From Tannerella sp. (GTDB lineage Bacteria; Bacteroidota; Bacteroidia; Bacteroidales; Tannerellaceae): 13,462 nt of DNA. Location: NCBI GenBank assembly GCA_031267485.1, contig JAIRYY010000217.1:1-13462 (forward strand), read 5' to 3'. Below are positions 1 through 7,098 of the stretch, piece by piece (the first letter of the stretch is position 1; every line of letters begins with the position of its first letter). Both the position numbers and the translations under genes were made by a program. The notes under the pieces were generated by a model. That model was not told the origin of the DNA, searched no databases, and saw only the letters and a program-made list of their open reading frames with translations.

Positions 1-656
1 AGCTGGCGGAACCGGCTGCGACGGCTCGCGAAAAACAGCAGCATGGATAAAAGGAGAAGCGCGTAACCGGAATAGGTGACGGCTATGCCGGCGGGGTCAT
101 GTGAAACGGCCAGCGTGACGCCCGACCCGTCTTCGTCATATCCCGACTGGTAAAAACGGTATCCGCGACAGGCAAGAATCCTGTTCATGGCCACTTCCCC
201 CTCCATGGCGCCGTCGTCGCCCGTTACCGTCACGGCGCTCACAAAATCCATCGGCGCGCGCGTCCCGGCATAATACACAATCCGGAAGCCGTCCAGCCTG
301 ACCGTAAAAGGCATCCCGTGCGACATCCCGTCGCGGTCGACAAAGCCGGCCGTTTCTTCCCCCTCGCGGACATGAAGCGTCCCCTGTTCGCCGAAAAGCC
401 GCGTGACAAAAGCTCCCGCGAGGATAAGCAGAAAGGAAAAGTGCAACAGCATCGCCGGCGGATTTTTCAGTATCTTCCGCCTCAGCAGATAAGCAAGGGC
501 CGACGCCGAAAAGACAGCCCAGAGAACAAGAAACGCCACGGAACCGTAAACATGTTCCGCCACAAAATCCTCCCCGTACAGTTTCCCCGCTACCGTCGCA
601 AGAACGAGCGTCACAAGTATAATCCCCAGAAGAAAAAAAGAAATCCGCTTTAACAT
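1..656 (-). CDS. Cytochrome c biogenesis protein, CcsB/ResB-like (N-terminal part, cut by window edge)
   Basis: The minus-strand frame from the ATG at 656-654 stays open to the window edge and gives 218 residues. I see three N-terminal membrane segments (about residues 5-23, 38-58 and 67-84), a long extracytoplasmic stretch (about 88-190) and a fourth segment (about 194-210). The stretch with GYRFYQSGYDEDGSG (165-179), then DPAG (187-190) and TYSGYALLL is typical of the ResB family. His72 in LLHFSFLL is a candidate heme ligand. ResB/CcsB works with CcsA in system II, moving heme across the membrane and attaching it to apocytochromes c. In Bacteroidales the ResB part is often fused to, or followed by, CcsA and lies near nrfHA; that part is off the window, so the nitrite reductase link is inference. 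Its start lies 19 nt past the stop of the oxidoreductase gene, so the two may be cotranscribed. Family call firm; full length unknown. Confidence 0.85.
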   Translation of the reverse strand, partial: MLKRISFFLLGIILVTLVLATVAGKLYGEDFVAEHVYGSVAFLVLWAVFSASALAYLLRRKILKNPPAMLLHFSFLLILAGAFVTRLFGEQGTLHVREGEETAGFVDRDGMSHGMPFTVRLDGFRIVYYAGTRAPMDFVSAVTVTGDDGAMEGEVAMNRILACRGYRFYQSGYDEDGSGVTLAVSHDPAGIAVTYSGYALLLLSMLLFFASRRSRFRQ

Positions 657-675
657 GCCGGCCGTAAATTAAGAA

Positions 676-1809
676 TTAAAAACGCAAGTCGCCGGAGGGC
701 GATTCAGCCTGTTCGCCGTCAAAATAAACGGCTTTCCCGCTTTCGGCGCTTTGGATGGCGGCTTCCAGTATCCTGACAACCCAAAGATTGTTTTCCAGGG
801 AAGACAGGTCGTAAGGCTCCTGAAAGATTTCGTTCCGTACGGCCGCTTTCAGATAATAAAAGGCATCATTATACGGCGCTTTCAATGGCGGCGGCTCCAG
901 GGATGTTTCCTTTTGGCCGTCGTATACCCTCATTCCGGCAGGGGTATCCTGATAGATATATCCCCTGCTGCCGTATATGTGCATGTCCTTACGGTTCATC
1001 GGCCAGTTCCAGGAAGCCATGATTTGCACGACGCAGGACGGATATGTCACGATAATCGTGGCGTCGTCGTCCACTTTCGGGTATTTGTCCGGTTTTTGCC
1101 GTTTCAGTACGGCATATACGCTCAGGGGGCGTTCTCCCCTCAGCAGCCAGGTTGTCAGATTTGCGCCATAGCATCCGAAGTCGATTACGGCTCCGCCTCC
1201 ATTGAGGACGGGGTCGGTCAGCCAGTCGGTGAACTCTTTGCCGCAGCCTATCTCGAACGGCCCCTGGTGCCCGTCGTAGACATTGATGCGCGTGATGTTG
1301 CCGATGGCGCCCTCGCCGGTCAGCCGGAAAGCCTCATGGTTGGTACTGTACCATGTCGTTTCGTAATTTGTCAGCAGATGAATGTTGTGTTTCCGGGCCA
1401 GCGCCGCCATGCGGCCGGCATGTTCCGTACTGACGGCCAGCGGTTTTTCGACCATAACGTGGATGCCCCTCGGAGCGCAGAGTTCCACCACCCGCAGGTG
1501 GTCGTGGATGGATTCATAGACGATGACGGCCTCCGGCTTTGTCCGGTCAAGCATTTCTTCCAGGTCGGCATAGAAAAGCGAAGCGTCCACTTTGTCGCGA
1601 AGCCTGTTTGCGGCTCTTAGCCGGTCGTCTCTTTCCGCCACTCCGACGATGACGAAGTCGCCACGCTCCGCCCGGCGGATTACTTCCCATAAATGTCCGT
1701 GGGATAAGCCGGCCACGCCCAGACGCAGCGGTTGCTCCTGCTGTGCCCGTGATATTCCCGGAAGCGCACAAAAAAATGCCAGTAAGGCGAACAGTCTGAT
1801 TTTTTTCAT
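676..1809 (-). CDS. Exported Gfo/Idh/MocA-family oxidoreductase
   Basis: The protein has 377 residues, a usual size for the family. Residues 1-22 look like a Sec signal peptide: KK, a hydrophobic core LFALLAFFCALPG, then SRA before QQEQ. No lipobox cysteine is visible at the cleavage site. The Rossmann motif follows at about 29-39 (RLGVAGLSHGH), then the family hallmark EKPL at 121-124, and GGGAVIDFGCYG at 204-215, which lines the active site in relatives. Members are NAD(P)-dependent dehydrogenases acting on sugars, inositols or related compounds; some exported Bacteroidetes members carry tightly bound NAD, as in GH109. The substrate cannot be read from sequence. It is oriented towards the ResB-like gene with a 19-nt gap, so it may be the first gene of that unit, although no functional link is obvious. 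I saw no clear TAnnTTTG promoter upstream on the minus strand. The ATG at 1809-1807 is chosen because it supplies the signal peptide. Confidence 0.88.
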   Translation of the reverse strand: MKKIRLFALLAFFCALPGISRAQQEQPLRLGVAGLSHGHLWEVIRRAERGDFVIVGVAERDDRLRAANRLRDKVDASLFYADLEEMLDRTKPEAVIVYESIHDHLRVVELCAPRGIHVMVEKPLAVSTEHAGRMAALARKHNIHLLTNYETTWYSTNHEAFRLTGEGAIGNITRINVYDGHQGPFEIGCGKEFTDWLTDPVLNGGGAVIDFGCYGANLTTWLLRGERPLSVYAVLKRQKPDKYPKVDDDATIIVTYPSCVVQIMASWNWPMNRKDMHIYGSRGYIYQDTPAGMRVYDGQKETSLEPPPLKAPYNDAFYYLKAAVRNEIFQEPYDLSSLENNLWVVRILEAAIQSAESGKAVYFDGEQAESPSGDLRF

Positions 1810-1988
1810 GTAATGAAGGATTTATGTATGTTTCAGGTTGCAAATAAAACATTAATTTCATCAAATTCAAAATGTTTCGCCGGAAAAGATGTTTGTCAAT
1901 GCGTAATTTGCGGTTACAGAATCCGTGTCCGCAGGGTTAAATAATGCAAATAAACAATCCAGTCTGTGTGCGGAAAAGAAATAAGCAT

Positions 1989-1996
1989 TACTTTTG
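1989..1996 (+). promoter_or_regulatory. Candidate Bacteroidetes-type promoter (-7 element) for the small secreted protein
   Basis: TACTTTTG matches the Bacteroidetes -7 consensus TAnnTTTG exactly. The -33 partner is weak: TGTG at 1965-1968 lies 20 bp upstream, against the expected TTTG. Transcription would start around 2000-2004, a few bases before the ATG at 2011. This argues against using any start upstream of 2011, such as the in-frame ATG at 1966. Confidence 0.5.
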
Positions 1997-2010
1997 CAAA
2001 AAAAATAAAA

Positions 2011-2379
2011 ATGGCAAAAGGATTGATGTATCTCCTGATAGCGGCTTTTTTGCTTTTGACACATTCGGAAGCCTTTGGTTCGGACGGAAAATTATCTTCC
2101 GGCGAATTTTTCACCGTCTGTACGGACGATGCCGATATCCCCTGTGCAAATGGAGGTTTTGTCGAAAACACGCCTGTCTTTCCCTTCAATGACATGCTCA
2201 TCGCAAAGGATGATTCGGATTTGTTCAAAATCAGGTTGCACACGCACTTTTTATTCAATCACAACTGTCACAGACACGTATATCATTCCTGCCGGTTTTG
2301 CCCGAAGAAACCCGCAAAGGACAGTAATATTCATTCGCCGGACTACTATATCTACACGCTGGAGAAGATTGTCATTTAG
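2011..2379 (+). CDS. Small secreted His/Cys-rich protein, function unknown
   Basis: I do not recognise this 122-residue protein. Residues 1-23 look like a signal peptide (MAKG, then LMYLLIAAFLLL, then THSEAFG). The mature part has a Cys pair (37 and 45) and then a dense cluster at residues 77-97 with six His (77, 79, 84, 87, 89, 92) and three Cys (86, 94, 97). The cluster could bind a metal or form disulfides; no CxxCH heme c motif is present. The C-terminus ends in DYYIYTLEKIVI. The ATG at 2011 follows an A-rich leader and a good -7 element at 1989-1996; ATGs at 1966 and 2026 are alternatives, but 1966 lies upstream of the promoter. Base composition is visibly more AT-rich than the nuo genes. 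It is divergent from the oxidoreductase gene and ends 96 bp before nuoA. No terminator is evident after it, so read-through into nuo is possible. Reality as a gene is likely but not proven. Confidence 0.6.
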   Translation: MAKGLMYLLIAAFLLLTHSEAFGSDGKLSSGEFFTVCTDDADIPCANGGFVENTPVFPFNDMLIAKDDSDLFKIRLHTHFLFNHNCHRHVYHSCRFCPKKPAKDSNIHSPDYYIYTLEKIVI

Positions 2380-2424
2380 CGTAACCGGCTTCTCCCCCCC
2401 CTTTATTTAATGTAAAAAAATCAA

Positions 2425-2450
2425 GGCATGAGAAATCTTTCTCATTTGCC
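2425..2450. promoter_or_regulatory. Dyad-symmetric element in the nuoA upstream region
   Basis: ATGAGAAA (2428-2435) and TTTCTCAT (2438-2445) are perfect 8-bp inverted arms around a 2-bp centre TC. They are flanked by GGC (2425-2427) and GCC (2448-2450), which also pair if TT is bulged. The element lies 26 bp before the nuoA ATG in the 96-bp gap. No U-tract follows, so a terminator is unlikely. It could be a binding site for a dimeric regulator or a leader hairpin. I could not place a convincing TAnnTTTG promoter in this gap; TAACTTGC at 2453-2460 is only a partial match. Confidence 0.4.
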
Positions 2451-2475
2451 GCTAACTTGCTAATTCATCAAAATT

Positions 2476-2826
2476 ATGTATTTTGTACTATTGATTGTCG
2501 TAATACTGACGGCAATAACACTGGTTGCAGCAGCGCTGAGCATTGCCAAAGCAATCTCTCCCCGCTCGTACAATCCGCAGAAAGGCGAGGCGTACGAATG
2601 TGGCATCCCCACGCGCGGACAGTCGTGGATGCAGTTTAAGGTTGGCTACTACCTGTTCGCTATCCTGTTTCTCATGTTTGACGTGGAGACGGTCTTCCTG
2701 TTCCCGTGGGCGGCGGTCGTTCAGGACCTGGGCGTAACGGGGCTTGTCAATGTCCTGTTCTTTCTGTTCATACTGATTCTCGGGCTGGTATATGCCTGGA
2801 AGAAAGGAGCGCTGGAATGGAAATGA
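2476..2826 (+). CDS. nuoA: NADH-quinone oxidoreductase subunit A
   Basis: NuoA (116 residues, normal size) is a small membrane-arm subunit of complex I. It has three membrane helices, and its first loop helps build the junction between the quinone arm and the membrane arm next to NuoH, NuoJ and NuoK. Visible hallmarks are YECGIP at 40-45 and [12 protein letters not shown] at 68-79, both among the most conserved NuoA motifs, with hydrophobic segments at about 2-24, 54-80 and 87-107. The ATG at 2476 follows an AT-rich leader (ATCAAAATT) without a Shine-Dalgarno, as is common in Bacteroidetes. It is the first gene of the nuo cluster. Its stop codon overlaps the start region of nuoB by ten bases, suggesting translational coupling. 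Identification is firm. Confidence 0.96.
   Translation: MYFVLLIVVILTAITLVAAALSIAKAISPRSYNPQKGEAYECGIPTRGQSWMQFKVGYYLFAILFLMFDVETVFLFPWAAVVQDLGVTGLVNVLFFLFILILGLVYAWKKGALEWK
2803..2809 (+). promoter_or_regulatory. Ribosome binding site of nuoB
   Basis: AAAGGAG lies inside the end of nuoA, 7 nt before the ATG at 2817. Its spacing favours 2817 over the in-frame ATGs at 2823 and 2847 as the nuoB start. Strong Shine-Dalgarno sequences are not the rule in this cluster, so this and the nuoCD site stand out. Confidence 0.6.
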
Positions 2827-3419
2827 GGAAGCCGGAAATAAAGTCCATGAAGTACGGGGATTTCAACGATAATGAATACCTCGAAAACATGGCCGCGGAG
2901 TTGAACGCCGGCGGGACGAACGTGCTGCTGGGCGTGCTCGACGACGTCGTAAACTGGGGACGCAGCAATTCCCTCTGGCCGCTGACGTTTGCCACAAGCT
3001 GCTGCGGGATTGAATATATGGCCGTGGGCGCGGCGCGTTATGATTTTGCCCGTTTCGGGTTCGAGGTGACGCGCGCAAGTCCGCGTCAGGCGGATTTTAT
3101 CATGGTGGCCGGGACTGTCACGGACAAGATGGCGCCGGTGCTGAAGCGTCTGTACGACCAGATGGCCGACCCCAAGTATGTCATTGCGATAGGGGGATGC
3201 GCCGTTTCGGGCGGGCCGTTTAAAAAGTCGTATCATGTGGTGAACGGCGTCGACAGGATTCTGCCCGTCGACGTGTATGTGCCCGGCTGTCCGCCGCGTC
3301 CCGAAGCCATGCTGTACGGCATCATGCAGTTGCAGCGCAAGGTGAAACTCGAAAAGTTTTTCGGCGGGGTCAACCGGAAAGTGAAGAAAGAAGAGGAGGA
3401 AACGACGGATGGAGATTAG
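2817..3419 (+). CDS. nuoB: NADH-quinone oxidoreductase subunit B (N2 cluster subunit)
   Basis: NuoB holds 4Fe-4S cluster N2, the last iron-sulfur centre before quinone in complex I. With the start at 2817 it has 200 residues. The ligands are all present: the adjacent pair Cys62-Cys63 in TSCCGIEYM, Cys128 in [10 protein letters not shown] and Cys158 in [31 protein letters not shown] (73-93) and GTVTDKMAP (99-107) are also typical. The C-terminus ends in an acidic, lysine-rich tail (about 188-200), which is translated from the purine-rich stretch serving as the nuoCD ribosome binding site. The start is chosen for the AAAGGAG 7 nt upstream. It overlaps nuoA by 10 nt and nuoCD by 11 nt, so the three genes look translationally coupled. 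Identification is firm; the exact start is uncertain by two codons. Confidence 0.96.
   Translation: MEMRKPEIKSMKYGDFNDNEYLENMAAELNAGGTNVLLGVLDDVVNWGRSNSLWPLTFATSCCGIEYMAVGAARYDFARFGFEVTRASPRQADFIMVAGTVTDKMAPVLKRLYDQMADPKYVIAIGGCAVSGGPFKKSYHVVNGVDRILPVDVYVPGCPPRPEAMLYGIMQLQRKVKLEKFFGGVNRKVKKEEEETTDGD
3394..3400 (+). promoter_or_regulatory. Ribosome binding site of nuoCD
   Basis: AGGAGGA, close to a full Shine-Dalgarno, lies 8 nt before the nuoCD ATG at 3409 and inside the last codons of nuoB. It fixes the start of the fusion gene and supports coupling with nuoB. Confidence 0.65.
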
Positions 3420-5040
3420 GGAGAAAATAAGAAACCTGGTACCGGAGGCGCAGCTGTCCGGGGGGGACGTTCCCGCGGTGACGGTTGTGCCCGCGCAGCT
3501 TCGTCTCCTGGCCGCGGGACTGCGCGATGACGGCGATTTGCAGTTCGACTACCTGCGCAGCCTTACCGGAATGGACTGGGGCGATGACGGCATGGGCGTT
3601 GTCTATCACCTCGAATCGACCCGCTACGGGCATCAGGTCGAGGTGAAAACGGTGGCTTCCGCTTCGGAGGAACATCCCGCAATACCGACGGTATGCGATA
3701 TATGGAAAGCGGCCGAACTGAACGAACGCGAGGCGTATGATTATTTCGGCATCGTTTTTACGGGACATCCGGACATGCGCCGGCTGTATCTTCGCGACGA
3801 CTGGGCGGGGTATCCGCTGCGCAAGGATTTCGACGGAAGCCGCGAGGCAAACCCTCTGCGCATGAGCAATGAAATCGCGGTCGACACGACTTCGTCGCTC
3901 GAAATAGACGACGCGGGGCATACGGTGGAGAAAACGCACGTGCTGTTTGAAGACGACGAATATGTCATCAACATTGGGCCGCAGCATCCTGCAACGCATG
4001 GCGTGCTGCGTTTCCGCGTCTCGCTCGAGGGGGAGATTATCAGGAAGCTGAACGTGCATTGCGGTTACATCCATCGCGGGATAGAGAAGATGTGCGAAAG
4101 CCTTACGTACCAGCAGACGCTGGCGCTGACCGACCGCCTCGACTATCTGTCCGCGATGCAGAACCGCCACGCGCTGTGCATGTGCGTTGAGAAAGCCCTG
4201 GAGGTGGAACTTCCCGCACGCGTCCAGTTTATCCGCACAATCATGGACGAGCTTCAGCGCATCGATTCGCATCTGCTGTTCTTCTCCACGCTTTGCATGG
4301 ATTTGGGTGCGCTGACCGCGTTTTTCTTCGGCTTCCGCGACAGGGAAAAGATACTGGATATCTTCGAGGCTACGACGGGAGGGCGTCTGATTCTGAATTA
4401 CAATATAATCGGAGGGGTGCAGGCGGACATACATCCCGACTTTGTGAGGCGCGTGAAGGAGTTTATCGCGTACCTGCGACCGCAGTTGAAGGAATATCAC
4501 GATGTGTTTACGGGGAATGTCATTGCCAGGCAGCGCATGAAGGGGGTCGGTATCCTGAGCCGCGAAGACGCTATCTCCTTTGGGGCGACGGGCGGGACGG
4601 GACGGGCGTCGGGCTGGGCGTGCGACGTGCGCAAGCGTCATCCCTACGGGGTTTACGACCGGGTGGACTTCAGGGAGATTGTCTACCGCGACGGCGACTG
4701 CTTCTCGCGTTACATGGTTCGTATGGACGAGATAACGGAGAGCATGAATATTATCGAACAGCTGATAGACAGCATCCCCGACGGCGATTACCGGGTGAAG
4801 ATGAAGCCGGTTATCAAGCTTCCGGCGGGCAGCTACTTTTCGGCCGTGGAGACCAGCCGCGGGGAGTTTGGCGTGTATATCGAAAGCCGCGGGGAGAAAT
4901 ATCCGTACCGGATGAAATTCCGCAGTACGGGCCTTCCGCTCGTTTCGTGCATCGACACAATCACTCGCGGGAGTAAAATCGCCGACCTGATTGCTATCGG
5001 CGGTACGCTGGATTATATCGTCCCCGACATTGACCGCTGA
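3409..5040 (+). CDS. nuoCD: NADH-quinone oxidoreductase subunits C and D, fused
   Basis: This single 543-residue reading frame joins the 30-kDa (NuoC) and 49-kDa (NuoD) subunits of the connecting arm. The NuoC part covers about residues 1-150 and shows the signature [11 protein letters not shown] (105-115) followed by [16 protein letters not shown] (117-132). A linker of about 30 acidic residues follows. The NuoD part begins near 185 with [14 protein letters not shown] (188-201); the HPATHG loop sits at the quinone headgroup. [12 protein letters not shown] (219-230) and [10 protein letters not shown], which contains the family's quinone-site tyrosine, come next. The protein ends in PDIDR, the usual NuoD C-terminus, so it is complete. 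The same fusion is known in E. coli and in Bacteroidetes. It overlaps nuoB by 11 nt. After its stop the coupling is broken by a 196-bp repeat-filled gap. Identification is firm. Confidence 0.97.
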   Translation: MEIREKIRNLVPEAQLSGGDVPAVTVVPAQLRLLAAGLRDDGDLQFDYLRSLTGMDWGDDGMGVVYHLESTRYGHQVEVKTVASASEEHPAIPTVCDIWKAAELNEREAYDYFGIVFTGHPDMRRLYLRDDWAGYPLRKDFDGSREANPLRMSNEIAVDTTSSLEIDDAGHTVEKTHVLFEDDEYVINIGPQHPATHGVLRFRVSLEGEIIRKLNVHCGYIHRGIEKMCESLTYQQTLALTDRLDYLSAMQNRHALCMCVEKALEVELPARVQFIRTIMDELQRIDSHLLFFSTLCMDLGALTAFFFGFRDREKILDIFEATTGGRLILNYNIIGGVQADIHPDFVRRVKEFIAYLRPQLKEYHDVFTGNVIARQRMKGVGILSREDAISFGATGGTGRASGWACDVRKRHPYGVYDRVDFREIVYRDGDCFSRYMVRMDEITESMNIIEQLIDSIPDGDYRVKMKPVIKLPAGSYFSAVETSRGEFGVYIESRGEKYPYRMKFRSTGLPLVSCIDTITRGSKIADLIAIGGTLDYIVPDIDR

Positions 5041-5047
5041 TTTAATT

Positions 5048-5082
5048 GAGAATGGAGAATGGAGAATGGAGAATGGAAAATG
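5048..5082. repeat. Tandem array of 7-bp unit GAGAATG (5 units)
   Basis: Four exact GAGAATG units at 5048-5075 are followed by one variant GAAAATG (5076-5082), starting 8 bp after the nuoCD stop codon. The tract then grades into a G-rich stretch (GGGGTGGGGAGGAG, 5083-5096). The unit is unrelated in sequence to the CAYTAAT arrays but has the same 7-bp period. It forms the left part of the nuoCD-nuoH gap. Function unknown; copy number could vary by slippage. Confidence 0.9.
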
Positions 5083-5141
5083 GGGGTGGGGAGGAGCGCT
5101 GGAGCAGTATGCTGTTCTACTCATTAATCGCCTGTCATTGC

Positions 5142-5166
5142 GGGCGCCCACGAGGGCGCCCCTACG
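5142..5166. repeat. GC-rich hairpin repeat, copy 1
   Basis: GGGCGCCC (5142-5149) and GGGCGCCC (5154-5161) flank the tetraloop ACGA and form an 8-bp all-GC stem; the tract continues to CCTACG. A related copy lies at 7431-7456. GTCATTGCGGG (5134-5144) leads into it and matches, in reverse complement, 7186-7196 in the second gap. The core resembles dispersed intergenic repeats I know from many bacteria with a GTAGGGGCG edge. It would form a strong hairpin in the nuo transcript. Confidence 0.85.
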
Positions 5167-5174
5167 TCGCCAAT

Positions 5175-5229
5175 CATTAATCATTAATCACTAATTCACT
5201 AATCACTAATCACTAATCACTAATCATTA
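5175..5229. repeat. CAYTAAT 7-bp tandem array upstream of nuoH
   Basis: There are two CATTAAT units, then five CACTAAT units with one extra T at 5196, then a terminal CATTA. The array stops 7 bp before the nuoH ATG at 5237, so the whole translation-initiation region of nuoH is made of the repeat. The RNA would be A/U-rich and unstructured, which suits Bacteroidetes initiation without Shine-Dalgarno. The same 7-mer recurs at 6997-7031, 7402-7430 and 7460-7492. Confidence 0.9.
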
Positions 5230-5236
5230 GAATGAG

Positions 5237-6313
5237 ATGTTTGATTTCAGTATAATTACGAATTGGATACACGGGGGGCTGGCTTCGGTGATGCCGGAGG
5301 GAGTGGCTGTTTTCGTGGAGTGCGTGCTTGTCGGCGTGTGCATCATGCTGATGTATGCCGTCATCGCCATGGTCATGATATTTATGGAGCGCAAGGTGTG
5401 CGCGGCTTTTCAGTGCCGGCTGGGGCCGAACAGGGTAGGGCCGTGGGGCGTTTTACAGCTGTTTGCCGACGTCGTCAAGATGCTTATTAAGGAGATTATC
5501 GTGATCCGTCATTCGGACAGGTTCCTGTACAATCTGGCGCCGTACATTGTCATCCTGGGGTCGATTCTGGCCTTTGCGTGCATCCCGTTCAACAGGGGGG
5601 CGGAGGTGCTTGACTTCAATGTCGGCGTCTTCTTCTTCATGGCGGCGTCGTCGATTGGCGTGGTGGGGATTCTGCTTGCCGGGTGGAGCAGCAATAACAA
5701 GTATTCGCTTATCGGGGCGATGCGGAGCGGAGCGCAGATGCTGAGCTATGAGCTTTCCGTGGGCATTTCGATTCTTACGATTATCGTGCTGACGGATACG
5801 ATGCAGTTCAGCCGGATTGTGGAGCGTCAGGCGGACGGGTGGTTTATTTTCCGGGGGCACATCCCCGCGCTGATTGCGTTCGTCACGTACCTGATTGCGG
5901 GAAATGCGGAAGTGAACCGCGGCCCGTTCGACCTTCCCGAAGCGGAATCGGAGCTGACGGCCGGCTATCACACCGAATATTCGGGCATGCACTTCGGGTT
6001 CTTTTACCTGGCGGAGTTCATGAATCTCTTCATCGTGGCATCCATTGCGGCCACGATATTCTTTGGCGGCTGGATGCCGCTGCACGTCGCGGGCTGGGGC
6101 GGATTCAACGCGGCGATGGATTACGTTCCCGGCTTCATCTGGTTTTTTGCGAAAGCGTTTTTTGTCGTCTGGCTCCTCATGTGGATTAAGTGGACGTTCC
6201 CGCGCCTGCGCATCGACCAGATTCTGCATCTGGAGTGGAAGGTGCTGGTGCCGATAGGCCTGGTCAACCTGCTGCTGATGACGGTATGCGTCGTCTTCGG
6301 GTGGTATTTTTAA
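5237..6313 (+). CDS. nuoH: NADH-quinone oxidoreductase subunit H
   Basis: NuoH (358 residues) is the membrane subunit that forms the base of the quinone chamber and links it to the ion channels. Hallmarks are MERKVCAAFQCRLGPNRVGP (50-69) with LQLFADVVKMLIKE (73-86), MRSGAQMLSYELSVG (162-176), and the acidic quinone-side loop FDLPEAESELTAGY (231-244) with HTEYSGMHFGFFYLAE (245-260). LRIDQIL and LEWKVLVP near the C-terminus are also conserved. About eight hydrophobic segments are visible. The ATG at 5237 lies 7 bp after the CAYTAAT array and has no clear Shine-Dalgarno. Its stop is directly followed by the first possible nuoI start (TAAATG). Whether nuoH depends on read-through from nuoCD across the repeats or on an internal promoter is not clear; I see no TAnnTTTG in the gap. 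Confidence 0.96.
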   Translation: MFDFSIITNWIHGGLASVMPEGVAVFVECVLVGVCIMLMYAVIAMVMIFMERKVCAAFQCRLGPNRVGPWGVLQLFADVVKMLIKEIIVIRHSDRFLYNLAPYIVILGSILAFACIPFNRGAEVLDFNVGVFFFMAASSIGVVGILLAGWSSNNKYSLIGAMRSGAQMLSYELSVGISILTIIVLTDTMQFSRIVERQADGWFIFRGHIPALIAFVTYLIAGNAEVNRGPFDLPEAESELTAGYHTEYSGMHFGFFYLAEFMNLFIVASIAATIFFGGWMPLHVAGWGGFNAAMDYVPGFIWFFAKAFFVVWLLMWIKWTFPRLRIDQILHLEWKVLVPIGLVNLLLMTVCVVFGWYF

Positions 6314-6847
6314 ATGATATTTATACGGAATAAAATGGATACAGACAATACGAAAAGGCCTCAGGCCGGGGAGGAGGAACGCGGCGGATGGCGCTCCTAT
6401 GCGGGCGGAATCTTCCGTGCGACCGTCTCCCTGCTTACGGGACTGAAAGTCACGTTCCGGGAGTTTTTTACCCGGAAAGTGACGGAAGAATATCCCGACA
6501 ACCGGGCTGCGCTGACGGTGTCCGCCCGTTTCCGGGGGACGCTCCACATGCCGCCCGGCGAGAACGGGCAGAACAGATGCACCGCCTGCGGCCTGTGCGA
6601 GATGAACTGCCCGAACGGCACGCTTCATCTGGAGACTGATACGGTCACGGACGGCGAGACGGGGAAGCGGAGAAAAGTCCTGCGCGAGTACCGGTACGAT
6701 CTGGGTTCGTGCATGTTCTGCGGCCTGTGCGTAAGCGCATGCGCCGCCGGTGCGATAGCGTTCGGCACGGAGTTCGAACATGCCGTTTTCAACCGGGATA
6801 AACTGGTGAAGATTCTCAATGCGCCGCCGTCCCCGGACGACGGCTGA
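6314..6847 (+). CDS. nuoI: NADH-quinone oxidoreductase subunit I (2x 4Fe-4S ferredoxin type)
   Basis: NuoI carries clusters N6a and N6b, passing electrons to N2 in NuoB. The 177-residue frame shows two ferredoxin motifs: Cys89, 92, 95 and 99 in CTACGLCEMNCP, and Cys133, 136, 139 and 143 in CMFCGLCVSACAAG. All eight ligands are present. The second motif has Ala144 where Pro usually follows the fourth Cys. FREFFTRKVTEEYP (48-61) is the N-terminal anchor helix region typical of NuoI. The ATG at 6314 abuts the nuoH stop. The in-frame ATG at 6335 (MDTDNTKRP, after AATAAA) is an equally possible start and would remove seven residues. In an enzyme lacking NuoEFG, the NuoI face is the likely entry point for an external electron carrier; that is inference. 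A six-unit hairpin repeat begins 7 bp after the stop. Confidence 0.94.
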   Translation: MIFIRNKMDTDNTKRPQAGEEERGGWRSYAGGIFRATVSLLTGLKVTFREFFTRKVTEEYPDNRAALTVSARFRGTLHMPPGENGQNRCTACGLCEMNCPNGTLHLETDTVTDGETGKRRKVLREYRYDLGSCMFCGLCVSACAAGAIAFGTEFEHAVFNRDKLVKILNAPPSPDDG

Positions 6848-6854
6848 CGTCCCG

Positions 6855-6992
6855 CCGTGACGACGGGAATCGTCAAGGCGTGACGACGGTAATCGTTCAG
6901 GCGTGACGACGGGAATCGTCAAGGCGTTGTGACGGGAATCACAAAGGCGTTGTGACGGGAATCACCGAGGCGTTGTGACGGGAATCACCGAG
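6855..6992. repeat. Six 23-bp tandem hairpin units with compensatory stem changes
   Basis: The units start at 6855, 6878, 6901, 6924, 6947 and 6970 with exact 23-bp spacing and no spacer. Each has a stem at unit positions 4-9 and 16-21 around the loop CGGGAA (unit 2 has CGGTAA). Units 1 and 3 have stem TGACGA/TCGTCA. Unit 4 has TTGTGA/TCACAA, so three base pairs differ on both sides and remain paired. Units 2, 5 and 6 keep a shorter 4-5 bp stem. Units 5 and 6 are identical. The array begins 7 bp after the nuoI stop. It may act as a series of RNA hairpins (transcript stabiliser or attenuator) or as a protein binding array; no function is shown. Confidence 0.9.
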
Positions 6993-6996
6993 GCGT

Positions 6997-7031
6997 CATT
7001 AATCATTAATCATTAATCACTAATCATTCAT
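6997..7031. repeat. CAYTAAT 7-bp tandem array (5 units)
   Basis: Three CATTAAT units, one CACTAAT and one CATTCAT follow directly on the hairpin array. Unlike the other arrays it is not next to a gene start. The following 7032-7060 is AT-rich without a recognisable promoter. Confidence 0.88.
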
Positions 7032-7098
7032 ATGAATACTCAATATTATATATGTAAAGGAACAATTGCCGCGCAAAGCGTCGTTGCGGTCTCCCTTC

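Noticed and set aside
318..653. 111-codon plus-strand frame
   Set aside because: It is very basic and low in information, lying opposite the ResB-like gene, whose motifs are clear on the minus strand.
2380..2427. Rho-independent terminator after the small secreted protein gene
   Set aside because: No stem followed by a U-tract is present; the only good dyad (2428-2445) is not followed by U residues.
3370..5184. 604-codon open frame on the minus strand opposite nuoCD
   Set aside because: No recognisable domain, and it runs through the repeats at 5048-5166. The plus-strand nuoCD is unmistakable.
4991..5194. Small frame at the end of nuoCD that extends into the repeat gap
   Set aside because: It starts inside nuoCD out of frame and mostly translates the GAGAATG and hairpin repeats.
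6314..6847. NuoI as a degenerate subunit because the second ferredoxin motif lacks its proline
   Set aside because: All eight cysteine ligands are present and properly spaced. Ala after the fourth Cys is a mild change and does not argue for loss of the cluster.
6855..6992. Possible CRISPR array (regular 23-bp period)
   Set aside because: Units are contiguous with no variable spacers, and no cas genes are in the window. It is a tandem hairpin array.
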